From Echinarachnius parma (lineage: Eukaryota; Echinodermata; Echinoidea; Clypeasteroida; Echinarachniidae), in contig JBAMJV010008917.1 in assembly GCA_037951105.1 (NCBI GenBank), forward strand, positions 40,150 through 104,149: a DNA stretch of 64,000 nt, in the 5' to 3' direction. How positions within the stretch are numbered: position 1 is the first letter of the stretch; each line of letters begins with the position of its first letter. Of the stretch, positions 48,364 to 58,995 are shown one piece after another. A model generated the notes under the pieces. That model was not told where the DNA came from. It worked only from the letters and a program-made list of their open reading frames with translations, and ran no database searches. The position numbers and the translations under genes are program-made.

Positions 48364-50609
48364 CACAGTGGGCCAGGTGTGAGCAAAAGTGCGCCAAAAT
48401 AGTGACTTGGTCATGGAAATGAAATTGCTTTTTTTCATGTTTTAAGCAAAGATTACAACCTGTAGAACATCTCCGAACAATATTTCTTCTCGATATTTAT
48501 TTTAAGTGGGTCATTTGTGACCTCACACCACAAAACGACCGTTATGTCGCTGTGGTAGTTTCTCTTTTATTTGCTAAACTAGTCAAATTTTGTTCAAAAT
48601 ATGAGATTTAGAATTTTGTATTTCCTGAAAAACCATATCTTAATCTAACTTCTGGAAAATTTTGAGCGTCAGAAATCATGTTTAAATATTGATTTTCCAT
48701 TTAATAAATGTGATCTTAGTACAGCCCATGAATAGGCACATATCTTTTAAGCGGCCCGTTTCTCCCTTATCTTAAAAATGCATCAGCTATATACCATGTC
48801 TTTGGCATTAATTTGGAAAGGGTTTGCTTAGTCCAAATATGACAAATTATATACCATTTTAAAGGTAATGACTTCTATTTTAATGTTATTTGAAAATCAG
48901 CAAAATCATTTTTCCCGACTTATTGGTCGTTTTGTCGTGTAAGGTCACATTTGTCTTCACAAAGTCCAGAAATGTTGATTTTAGGGAACACAATGTGTTA
49001 AATGCAATATTGTTGTTTTGTCATGATATTTGCCAAACGGCTTGCTTAATCGACTTAAAATTTGAAATGCTTGTTTTATAATAGTTATTCTAAGTAATCA
49101 TACATTTTAAAGCCAAACTATTAGTTATGTCGGAATTTATGTTTAGTAGAATCAAACAAATAATGGGAGAAAATCGATGTTTTTTTTTCATGCGCAAAAA
49201 TGGTCAACATTGCTGTCGATTGCTGCGCTAAAAATATCATGATTGCATTCCTTACAATGTATGCTTTACTTTGATACCAAATTTGTCTGCCACCATCTGC
49301 CACCTTATGAGTAAGAAGCGGTTTTCGCCCTTTTTTTTTGCCGAAATCGCCCTTTTTTGCGAAAGAGCGCGCCGTGCGCTCATACCAACGAACGTTGAGG
49401 GCGTAAACAACAATACTAAACACGTTCGTTGGGATCATACCATTGAAGTATATCACGTTAGTACTTCAATGGCTCATACATAGGCAAACTACATAAGATA
49501 CAGTTGTACGCTTTTTTCTTTGTTGACACAAGTAGCATCTATAAGAAGTCCTCTGACAATTTGTCTAAGATGATGGGACAAGCATATGGATTGTATGAAA
49601 GTAGTCAATGGTAGAAGAGAGCTCAAAAATGGAAAGAAAATCAAAGCGAAATTCAAGATAGCGGGGGAGAGAGATAGCGAAAGATAGAAATAGTTGGAGA
49701 AAGAGTGAGGGGAGAGAGGGGGAGAGACATTTGGAAATGCTCCAACTGTGTTTCTTAGGTCCAGATACCCCTTATAATTATGTTAATAATAATAATTATT
49801 ATTATTATAAGTTCCACTAATCAGTGTAATTTCAATCTGTCTATACGTTACAATGAATATATCCCTTGTCCAATCAGAAAACAGTATTTTGATGACGTCA
49901 GAGAAATTTATAAATGCTCCAATTGTGTTTCTTAGGTCCAGAAACCCCTTATAAGTTCCACAAATCAATGTAATATGAATCTGTCTATGTTTTACAATGA
50001 ATATTTGCTTTGTCCAATCAGAAAACAGTATTTTGATGACGTCAGATAAATTTGTAAATGCTCCAATTGTGTTTCTTAGGTACAGAAACCCCTTATAAGT
50101 TCCACTAATCAGTGTAATTTAAATCTGTCTATACGTTACAATGAATAGATCCCTTGTCCAATCAGAAAACAGTATTTTGATAACGTCAGAGAAATTTGAA
50201 AATGCTCCAACTGTGTTTCTTAGGTCCAGAAACCCCTTATAAGTTGCACTAATCAGTGTAATATGAATGTGTCTATGTGTAACAATGAATATTTGCCTTG
50301 TCCAATCAGAAAACAGTATTTTGATGACGTCAGAGAAATTAGAAAATGCTCCAACTGTGTTTCTTAGGTCCAGAAACCCCTTATAAGTTGCACTAATCAG
50401 TGTAATCTGAACCTGTCTATGTGTTACAATGAATATTTGCCTTGTCCAATCAGAGAACGGTATTTTGATGACGTCACACGGACTTGAAAATACTCCCATC
50501 GAATTCTATGGGTCTGAAAACCCTTAGTTCCTTTAAACTGGAACTTCATTAACCTTCTTCAATGAGTAATTAATTTTGGCACACTTTGAAACGGTTCTGG
50601 CCCACTGTG
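48364..50609. mobile_element. Transib-type DNA transposon with RSS-like CACAGTG ends, non-autonomous
   Basis: Both ends start CACAGTGGGCCAG, inward at 48364 and inverted at 50609, with a second conserved block CAAAGTGTGCCAAAAT (CAAAAGTGCGCCAAAAT at the left) about 20 bases in. The flanks are perfect 5 bp duplications CGCCG at 48359-48363 and 50610-50614. A CACWRTG heptamer with a GC-rich 5 bp CGNCG duplication is the hallmark of Transib, the superfamily related to the RAG1 recombinase. The 2246 bp interior lacks a recognisable transposase. It holds an inner inverted repeat pair (48513 and 48950, CACAAAACGACC), two short hairpins at 49383-49474 and a 144 bp satellite. Confidence 0.8.
49735..50500. 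repeat. 144 bp tandem repeat, about 5.2 copies
   Basis: Starts of 'aaatgctccaa' at 49735, 49912, 50056, 50200, 50344 and 50488. The first unit has a 33 bp AAT-rich insertion. Each unit contains 'ttgatgacgtcag', 'cttgtccaatcag' and 'agaaaccccttataag'. 144 is divisible by three, so a 126-codon minus-strand frame (50119-50499) stays open. It is probably not a gene. Confidence 0.85.
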
Positions 50610-50614
50610 CGCCG

Positions 50615-51502
50615 TTCAGTCACCGGATAGTTCATAGAGAGATTACCAAATAACAAACTTGAAAGCCACTAACTTAAAATAAAGGTAAATTGTCAAGAAT
50701 ATGTAGGCTCTTTATCTATTTCCGAAATTATCGAATTGAGAGACCCACATGTATTCCAATTGGGCATACGAAATTACGCATGGATTTTAAAGGTGCCTTT
50801 GAACCAATTTAAATGAAACAGTTCATTTTGTCTTTAAAATCACGTGCTTTTTCAAATCATGTTACAGTTATTCGTCATTACATCACAAAGAAGTCATGTT
50901 TTGAACAAGTGTTGAAGCTTTCTCTTTCTCAACCAAAACTCCACTTGACCCAGCTGTAAGTTAGCACAACTGCAAGTCGCGATCGGTGCTCTTTATTATC
51001 TATAATTACCAAGATTATACAATAATTATTCAAATGACTTCGTATACATTAAAATGAAAAGCATAATTTATATAAAACTAATTTATTTGTTCATCAAATA
51101 CATTGGGAGGGTCTTACGAAATGAATATCGTGTTATTTGTTCTTTGATCTTCTGGGGTAAAGCTATCCCTCTTGTATATATGGTGTACAAATCTGACAAT
51201 AATCTAATAATAAGTGCTATAAATTATATTAGTGGAATAATATTAGTATTTTGACGAGAGACGACCATGTCACTCATCGAGTTAAAATAAGACATTTGCT
51301 CCCGACTCACAAATTAGTATGCATGAAAATTTAGCTCTCGATCTAAATCGTACACAAATTTACCTGGTCATAAAAACATTCCCTGACTCCTGCATGGGAT
51401 TTTATAATTATACAAATTGTATTTTAGTCATATTCTGTATTTTCAGTCATGTTATTAAATTAACTATACAAAACATGCTTCGAGAAAAAAAATAAAAAAA
51501 GA
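50615..51502. other. Unassigned AT-rich sequence
   Basis: No repeat or gene recognised. Confidence 0.3.
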
Positions 51503-51820
51503 TCAGTTGGCACGCGATCCGACGCGATTGACCGCCTTCTCCAGAAAGCTTGTGACGGAATTCCACTGCGCGCCTCGGGATAGGTACGTCACGCATGCGC
51601 AGAAGAGGACGAGCTGCGCATACTCTCCTATCTCCGGCTGTCTGCGCAGGTACGGAAACAGTGCGAGTGGATTCTTTACGTCCCCAATCATCACGGCAAT
51701 GCGTTCCTTACCTGTATTGGAATAGATTGAGAATTGTTCAGATTTAACAGAATGTTTTCTTACTGCCGCATTCCACAGCATGCGCGTGGGTATTGTGTTA
51801 ATCGTTCTTATTAATTCCAA
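51503..51820 (-). CDS. Candidate short coding exon or ORF of unknown function
   Basis: A 105-codon minus-strand frame whose 3' two thirds lie in a locally GC-rich, CpG-rich patch (51500-51720) unlike the surrounding DNA. The C-terminal part looks protein-like (DVKNPLALFPYLRRQPEIGE, then ending RVGSRAN) with no repeat bias. ACAG-GTAAGG in the middle would act as a splice donor, so either the upstream or the downstream half might be exonic. No family recognised. It may equally be chance in a CpG-rich patch or a transposon relic. Confidence 0.25.
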   Translation of the reverse strand: MELIRTINTIPTRMLWNAAVRKHSVKSEQFSIYSNTGKERIAVMIGDVKNPLALFPYLRRQPEIGEYAQLVLFCACVTYLSRGAQWNSVTSFLEKAVNRVGSRAN

Positions 51821-52680
51821 TGAATCCTATATACAAACGAGTATAATACAGTATGTGTCTAACAACCCATTTTTACATTAATGATCGTGTGAAATATAAC
51901 ATCATGATCATTTTATACAATGTACAATTCATTGATTAATTCGTTTCCATAGCAACCAATATTCCCCAAATATTACTTTCAATGAGATTGTTGTGGAATC
52001 AATCTGATTGACCCTAAGTTTAGACTAAAGTTTTAAGAGCCAATATTGTGTTACATGGTAATCATTTTGATTGGTTTTGCATGTTTATGTCAAATAAAGT
52101 TCGTTATCAATGTAAGAGGTTTTCTGATATCAATATGTTAAATACAATAATAAACAAACACACCCAAATATGGAAACAAACGCATGCGCACACACACTCA
52201 AACACAAACAAAATTGATGTGCATGCATTATATAATTTGTGTATGAAATCGTCTACGCAGGATGGTATATAAAATACTTTCATATAGTAGAGAAAATATG
52301 ATTGGAAATATACATTTAATGTGAGAAAACCACGCACACACACGCATGCACACACACACTTACACATACAAATGCACACACATATATAGAAAAAACGCTG
52401 GCACACCCAAACTCATTCAAAATTAAAAGTCACCATTAAACAGGAATGCAGAGTCACATGCTAATATTATGTTTTCCCATTGCCACATTTCCTTTCATGA
52501 AGTTATAACCAGTGACCATATTCATAAAAGCCCGATAGCCTATCTGTCAGCTAAGCCTTATCTCCTTGCCAAAATACCAGTTTGGACGATAACTAGCGGC
52601 GAACTCACGAAACTCGCTCGAGTGATCACCTTTGTATTCACAGACCAGTGCACAACACACACTTGCAGGCGCGCCGGAAG
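51821..52680. other. Unassigned sequence with a dispersed repeat
   Basis: 52135-52335 is a dispersed repeat ('cacacccaaatat', 'gatgtgcatgcatta', 'gaaatcgtctacgcagg') found again at 63445-63632. CA-rich stretches lie at 52180-52210 and 52335-52385. Confidence 0.5.
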
Positions 52681-52684
52681 CAGT

Positions 52685-53110
52685 TTTGGATTGGGGGGGG
52701 GGGGGGGGGGCAAAACCCTAAGGGGGCTCACGATTTATGTGTTTAGGGGCTCATGCCCAACCGCACTCACAGGGTTGCCAACTTTGAGCCAGAGAGTGAG
52801 ACATTGCAAGGATAAAGCGACCAAGCCCGAGGGAGAGAAGTGACTGATCGGTGTGTCCTCCCCCCCCCCCCCACCCCCCGCCCCCCTCCCACGGTAGGGA
52901 GCTTTTGCATTTTTTGACTTTAAATTGTGCAATCTGGTGCATAAAAACATGATCCAACAACATAGCGTACAGCCAAAAATGAGTCCCGAGGGAGCGAATC
53001 GACCGAGGGCTGGGGCAGAGCCAGAGGGGGAGGGTTTGGGAGGGGGTATCCCCCTCCCAAGGGGAAGATTTTGCATTTATGTACTTGAAATGGTGCGGAT
53101 AATGGTGCGT
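52685..53110. repeat. GC-rich dispersed repeat with G and C tracts
   Basis: Shares 'ctcccacggtagggagcttt', 'tgcaatctggtgcata' and an opposed GGGAGGGGG/CCCCCTCCC pair with 12700-13520. G tract at 52692-52710, C tract at 52859-52872. Confidence 0.7.
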
Positions 53111-53309
53111 CTAGATGACGGGGATACGCTTTTCGCATTGCGCTTTCTGCCATAGAACAAGTGTCGTCAGGGGCGATCAGTTTCTACCAATACGGGTTAG
53201 AATGTGTCCCCAATTCCAATCTGCTCCGTGGACGGTCGATTTATCTTGACACTAGGGACTTTTCGCTAGTGTGGACGAGAACGAGTTTCCCGTTCTGAAA
53301 CGACCGTTT

Positions 53310-53524
53310 CAGGGTGGCCCAGAAATAACGGAACGGGGTATTTTCCATTGTAAAGAAACGTACATAATAGGTTCACTGGATAGATACCAAACAAAAAACT
53401 ACTTGACCAAATTACTGTTGTTGATATAAAATTTCTTCTTAAAAGATTATCTATCCAGTGAACTTAGTCTGTATGTTTCTTTATAATGGAAAGTACCCCG
53501 TTCCGTTATTTCTGGGCCACCCTG
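53310..53524. mobile_element. Mariner-like MITE, CAGGGTGGCCCA ends (copy 1)
   Basis: Inverted ends CAGGGTGGCCCAGAAATAAC and 'ggaacgggg' with matching inner arms ('aggttcactggatagat' and inverse), forming a hairpin of about 215 bp. The right flank is TA; the left TA is lost. Copy 2 at 62117-62362 has TA on both sides. Confidence 0.7.
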
Positions 53525-53529
53525 TATAA

Positions 53530-53689
53530 GCAAATAATATGCGTATGACGTAATACTCCCCGTTGACAAGCTTAACAATAGTAACTAGGTCCGTCAAGCT
53601 CCGGCATACTTAGCTTGCCGGACCTAGTTACTATTGTTAAGCTTAATCTTGTCAACGGGGAGTATGTACGTTATACGCATATTATTTGC
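53530..53689. repeat. 160 bp near-perfect palindrome
   Basis: GCAAATAATATGCGTATGAC...ACTCCCCGTTGACAAG and AACAATAGTAACTAGGTCCG are mirrored on the right with one small bulge. The loop is about 25 bases. It starts five bases after the mariner-like MITE. Confidence 0.85.
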
Positions 53690-53779
53690 ATACATCACAG
53701 AAGCGGTCTATTGGATCTAGTCAACCAGTCCTGTTCACTACCTGTTCGCTCCCTTTCAACCATCTATGCTTTTAGTCAA

Positions 53780-54480
53780 CACTCATGTCAAACACTCACA
53801 TACACACATACACATGCGCACCAAACACTTAAATACTTAAACTTCAACACGGACACACACACACACACATACACGCATTCAATCACACAAACACACACAC
53901 ACACTTACACATACGCATACTCACACGCAAAAACATCCACTCCCGCACGCACGCACGCACTCGCACTCAAACAAACACAAATGCACACAAACACCCCACA
54001 CATGCGCACACACAAACACAAACCCTTACACACGCGTATACACACAAACACAACATTAATAAAACTCCCACACATACGCATACAGATACACAACACACAC
54101 CCACACAAACACAAACACATGAATGCACACTCACAAATGCACACAAACAACCACACACGCACATCCACACACACACACACACACAAACACACGCACGCAC
54201 ACTCATCCACGCGAGCACTCAAACAAACACAAACACACGCACACACTCAAACAAAAACCCATACCCGTATACACATACGCATATACACACACGCACGCAG
54301 GCACTCGCATTCCAACAAACACAAACAAACACATATACACTCACAAACACACACACACACGCACAAATGCGCACACACGTACAGAAACGCACACATTCAA
54401 ACACACACGCATACACCAGTTACATAATCCACCACACATACACATACACACGTATAAAAAACACACACACACATACATGT
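53780..54480. repeat. CA-rich minisatellite
   Basis: About 700 bp of CACA, ACGC and AAACAC words. A 270-codon plus-strand frame (His/Thr-rich) is a consequence of the repeat, not a gene. Confidence 0.9.
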
Positions 54481-54633
54481 TGATACTTCTCTGATTACGT
54501 CATTCTGAAGACGGTGCACTGGATTTTCCGACGAACCTGAAATCGGGCATGAACTAGTGCTCAGATTGGCCAGACGACGAGAGAAAACGTAAGTGACGTA
54601 ATTTCTCGCCTAAATGACGTCATTTCTTCTAGT

Positions 54634-54872
54634 AGGGGCCACAAATATGGGTGCTCACTGCAGTTTGGGGTACAATTGTTTTACTTGGCATACAAACTCC
54701 TTGGATCAAAAGAAAAAAAATTATCGAAAGAGACACTCTGTATCAATTATGGAAATTAGGCCTAATTTGCATAGATACAGAGTGTCTCTTTTGACGAATT
54801 TTCTTCTTTCGATCCAAGGAGTATGTATGCCAAGTAAAACAATCGTACCCCAAAATGCAGACATGGACCCCT
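54634..54872. repeat. ~240 bp palindromic foldback element
   Basis: Arms include 'ttggggtacaattgttttac', 'ttggcatacaaactccttgg' and 'agagacactctgtatc', all mirrored on the right. 'aggggccac' and 'tggacccct' are the outer ends. Confidence 0.8.
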
Positions 54873-55120
54873 TAACCACCCCATTACTCGTCGTCCTCAG
54901 GTTTGCGAAAAGTCCGTATTGTCACTGCTATTCTTATTCATTATTTGGTTGCTCGAGCGAGTACAGATGCCGCCGAATGACAAAATGATGGTTTAGTTGA
55001 TTTTCAGTGTGGGCACGGTATTCAATCCCTGAACGCACATACCAAGAGGGCCAAGTCAGCAGCACGACCTTTGTTGTGGTGTTATATGCCTTCATTCATC
55101 GGATTATTCAAATCCATTAA

Positions 55121-55655
55121 AGGGGTAGTTTAGTTTTGGTAAGGCTGAACTTTAGTAACCAAACCTGGACAATAACCTTCAAAACTAATAGTAATAACTC
55201 CACTATGCTCGAAAAGTATACAAACTTGCAAAATGACTAAGTAAAAAGCATGTTATCATTAAAAAAGAGCCATTTTGATCACGAGAGGGCGCTTTTTTAA
55301 AGGCGTCAGTTTCAACCATTTTCCATAGACAATAATGCATGTGATGTTTTATTACCAGACTGATTTTATAGAGAGAACATCAACAACTACTTAAATAACA
55401 CTTTCGAAATTTTTTGAGAAAGTGGAAGCATTTTTTGAATTTTTTGAAAAAACCGTTAATTATTTGGGCCCCAAATAATTATAAGATCAGATACATTTAT
55501 TGATATTTCAGCCGTTTGTGGGCCGATTTCGACCAAATAAAGTTTATTCTGCCATTAAAATTGTATGTTCTCTCAAATTTGACACTCAGTTTTTAATTAC
55601 CTCACAAAAAAATTGCGATGTGCAGCGCCCTCTCTACCAAAACTAAACTACCCCT
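55121..55655 (+). mobile_element. TTAA-target MITE, family AGGGATAGTTGAG (copy 2)
   Basis: TTAA at 55117-55120 and 55656-55659. Ends AGGGGTAGTTTAGTTTTGGT and the inverse AACTAAACTACCCCT. Confidence 0.75.
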
Positions 55656-56778
55656 TTAAGTAATACTTGTTGTCTGCTTGAGCGTGCCTTTGTTTCTTCG
55701 TGACGGTCTCGAACACGTGTTTGACGATTGTCTAACGACTGATTGTATTTACTGAATGCGCTGGTGTTGGCCTGGATGTTTGGAAGACTTCAATGCCAAT
55801 ATGTGGCTCGGACATATACGGGGAGCTTAGTAGCTGGTAATCCAGGAATGTAATCCAAGCAGGCGGTATTCTGGCGCTTGTTGCAAGAAAGGGTCCTATC
55901 TTTAGGACGTCCTAAATGTCACGTGACTGTCATGTGACTACGTACACTTAGGACAGTTGTCCTAACTTCGCGAACGGAACAAACCCCATCATCGGTCAAA
56001 TGTAAACATGTTTTATGGAAAGCTTGCGTTATTTCAATCAGTGAGAAGGGGACACGATATAAAATGAACTAAACTATGTATGATTACATTTGGAATAATA
56101 AATCAAATATGAGTTACCGAATGGGGTAGGGAATGAATCCCCTTATATCGAGGGAAGTGTAATGTACAAATTTCACCCCCCCCCCCCCACCCCATAATAA
56201 CGAATCGGATTGCGAACTTGAATATAATGGTAAATATATTTTTCGTTTGTATGTATCGGTTATACTTGTAAGTGCCCAGCCCCAATCTGATTAAAGGGTT
56301 TTATAATCGCAACTACACGATGCTTAAATATATATGGCTTATATTTAGTACTTACTTTACGATATAATTTTTTTTAATTTTTTTATTTATTTAATTTACA
56401 TCATATTCCATAGACGTCGATCTGTAATCAATACATATTGTTCAAGTAATACATCCTAATTCCCTTTGCCTCCTCATCAAATGTAAGGCCTTTCTGGTGC
56501 CCAGCCCCTCCTCCGATTCTGGAAAAATTACAGCTACGCCACTAGCCTATTTGGGAAATGAATTTAACTTTCAAGACGAAATATATATATACGTTAGTAT
56601 CGCTGATGTTTTCTTATGGTATCGGGAACGAAACGTATATCGTGAACAAGCAGTTTCCATACTTTATAGAATGGTCTCGATAAAGAAGACCTCTCTTGAA
56701 TATAAATATTGTTCAATTCAAACATATAGGGAAACTGACCAAGAATATATTGTGATTAAAAGTGAGCAAAGAAAAATG

Positions 56779-56851
56779 GGATTCCAACGGGATTCGAACC
56801 CGAGACCTCCGGATTGCTGGACCGGTGCTCTACCGACTGAGCTATAGAAAA
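56779..56851 (-). tRNA. tRNA-like unit, anticodon position AGC (Ala-like), probable pseudogene
   Basis: Cloverleaf as in the plus-strand copies: D arm GCTC/GAGC and T loop TTCGAAT. The anticodon loop is CCAGCAA, so the invariant T33 is C. The outer two acceptor pairs do not form. A and B boxes are intact. Confidence 0.55.
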
Positions 56852-57182
56852 CCCTACGACGGCGTTCTTCCCAGAAACCCCTTAATTCAACTTTGCTCAA
56901 GTATAGTCAGAAGCTTTATAAACCTGACATAAACCCGAAGCGGATTAAAATCAACTTGGGGATAAATGCGAGGGATCGCCGAAGCGATACAGCTTGTTTG
57001 AATTAATTATTATATATGTTTGAATTAATTATTATAAAAAGCTGTATCGCTTCGGCGATCCCTCGCATTTATCCCCAAGTTGATTTTAATCCGCTTCGGG
57101 TTTATGTCAGGTTTATAAAGCTTCTGACTATACTTGAGCAAAGTTGAATTAAGGGGTTTCTGGGAAGAACGCCGTCGTAGGG

Positions 57183-57255
57183 TTTTCTATAGCTCAGTCG
57201 GTAGAGCACCGGTCTAGCAATCCGGAGGTCTCGGGTTCGAATCCCGTTGGAATCC
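57183..57255 (+). tRNA. tRNA-like unit, anticodon AGC (Ala-like)
   Basis: 73 bases. D arm GCTC-AGTCGGTA-GAGC, anticodon arm CCGG(T)-CTAGCAA-(T)CCGG with anticodon AGC, T arm CGGG-TTCGAAT-CCCG. A box TAGCTCAGTCGG and B box GGTTCGAATCC are perfect, and TTTTT at 57258-57262 is a Pol III terminator. Acceptor pairs 1-2 and the pairs 31-39 and 49-65 are mismatched, which argues for a SINE-type or pseudo-tRNA. Confidence 0.6.
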
Positions 57256-57475
57256 CATTTTTGTTTGCTCACTTTTAATCACAATATATTCTTGGTCAGT
57301 TTCCCTATATGTTTGAATTAATTATTATAAAAAGCTGTATCGCTTCGGCGATCCCTCGCATTTATCCCCAAGTTGATTTTAATCCGCTTCGGGTTTATGT
57401 CAGGTTTATAAAGCTTCTGACTATACTTGAGCAAAGTTGAATTAAGGGGTTTCTGGGAAGAACGCCGTCGTAGGG

Positions 57476-57548
57476 TTTTCTATAGCTCAGTCGGTAGAGC
57501 ACCGGTCTAGCAATCCGGAGGTCTCGGATTCGAATCCCGTTGGAATCC
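57476..57548 (+). tRNA. tRNA-like unit, anticodon AGC, B box mutated
   Basis: Same as the copy 293 bp upstream except G53 of the T arm is A (GGATTCGAATCC context). This breaks the universally conserved closing pair and weakens the B box. Confidence 0.5.
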
Positions 57549-57675
57549 CATTTTTCTTTGCTCACTTTTAATCACAATATATTCTTGGTCAGTTTCCCTA
57601 TATGTTTGAATTAATTATTATAAAAAGCTGTATCGCTTCGGCGATCCCTCGCATTTATCCCCAAGTTGATTTTAA

Positions 57676-58096
57676 AGGGGACCACCAGGCAAAGGACAAC
57701 ACATTATTATATGTTTTGGTACCATTTTCTGATATCAAATATATACCCAACATTTTGCAAAGGGTTGTGTAATTCATAAACAAAGCAATTAATTTCCACC
57801 ACTTACGGAACCACGACTATCTTTTGGTTCCACACGGGCCAGGCATTTGCGAGTGCGCCAATGCAATACACGCGTACGTCAATAGAATCCCGGATGATTC
57901 GTTCGGTCTGCACAGAGCGCCGCTGGCCGCTAGTCTGCGCATTCAGACCGCATGGCCGCATGGCTGAGAATGGTGATGCGTTTTCCAATTATATATTTTT
58001 TCTGAAAACCTATTTTTGTGAACTTATTGAAGGAATGGAATACTAAAGATGTTACCTTTCTATAATTAGATTATTATTTGGGGGTAGTGGTACCCT
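57676..58096. mobile_element. TTAA-target MITE, AGGGGACCAC family, inserted in the tRNA array
   Basis: AGGGGACCACC at the left and GTGGTACCCT at the right are flanked by TTAA (57672-57675; 58097-58104 is TTAATTAA). The uninterrupted unit reads 'gattttaatccgc' at 57370, so the insertion is certain. No ORF. Confidence 0.75.
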
Positions 58097-58198
58097 TTAA
58101 TTAATCCGCTTCGGGTTTATGTCAGGTTTATAAAGCTTCTGACTATACTTGAGCAAAGTTGAATTAAGGGGTTTCTGGGAAGAACGCCGTCGTAGGGT

Positions 58199-58271
58199 TT
58201 TTTTATAGCTCAGTCGGTAGAGCACCGGTCTAGCAATCCGGAGGTCTCGGGTTCGAATCCCGTTGGAATCC
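58199..58271 (+). tRNA. tRNA-like unit, anticodon AGC, acceptor stem mutated
   Basis: Fourth copy. The 5' acceptor is TTTTTTA, losing one more pair. A and B boxes and the anticodon AGC are intact, and ATTTTT follows as terminator. Confidence 0.5.
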
Positions 58272-58995
58272 CATTTTTCTTTGCTCACTTTTAATCACAA
58301 TAAATATTGTTCATTACTTATTTCAAAGGTAAAAGGTCTTCCTTTTGCCAGATCATCTACTTTTCAGGCAAATGTAATATTTATTGATAAAGTGTAGCTG
58401 ATCAGATAAGTTAATTGTAGCGAAAAAATATATAATATTTTTCGCATGTATAATAGGGTCTGTTTGATGAAGATACTAATTAATGGTGTCTTTAAATAGG
58501 CACAAGTAGCAACATAAGCAAATCTTTTCCGAATAATATATTTCAAGTTTTTTTTGTGTGTTCGCTTTCAGCTACCCGTTTGCTTTGCATGTGAACTGAA
58601 CATTGTAATATGTTCTTGTGTATGTTTTATATCATGTGTCATTCTAACGCACCTATAGACCAGCAATAGGCTCCTATGCTGATAATTATTTTACAGATTA
58701 TACATTAGGTCCATGGCAAAGGCTAATTTCGACTTAGGAGCCTTTCTTGCAATAGTTTAGGATAACTGTCCTATGTACGTAGTCATATGACAATCACGTG
58801 ACATTTAGGACGTCCTAAAGATAGGACCCTTTCTAGCAACAAGCCCCAGCTCTCCAGACGGGGACAGTAGATCGGATAACAGTCAGCCTCAGAGATGGCT
58901 CGATCATATATCCTAGTCGACGGACAGTCCTGGCATGTCCGAATCTACTTTTCAGATGTTTTCAGCTGAATCATTTTGAACCCGAACATGCTTAA

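Larger units (their letters stand above)
56714..57673. repeat. 293 bp tRNA-unit array, one inverted and three direct units
   Basis: GTTTGAATTAATTATTATAA starts direct units at 57018, 57311 and 57604, exactly 293 bp apart. An inverted unit at about 56714-57010 makes a 600 bp palindrome with the first direct one. The third unit is cut at 57675 by a MITE and resumes at 58101, ending near 58300. Confidence 0.85.
55873..58845. mobile_element. ~3 kb TIR element carrying the tRNA-like array
   Basis: Terminal inverted repeats of about 95 bp: GGCGCTTGTTGCAAGAAAGG, 'gtcctatctttaggacgtcc', 'taaatgtcacgtga' from 55873, mirrored at 58750-58845. Inside are a C tract, AT-rich DNA, the 293 bp tRNA-unit array and a MITE. 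The tip resembles Harbinger (G..TTGCAAGAAAG) but no target duplication was found. Confidence 0.55.

Noticed and set aside
50119-50499. 126-codon frame as a genuine gene
   Set aside because: It is three units of a 144 bp satellite with no independent coding evidence; kept only as a low-priority finding.
53615-54427. 270-codon plus-strand frame rich in His and Thr
   Set aside because: It is a translation of CA-rich simple repeat; other frames and the opposite strand are also open.
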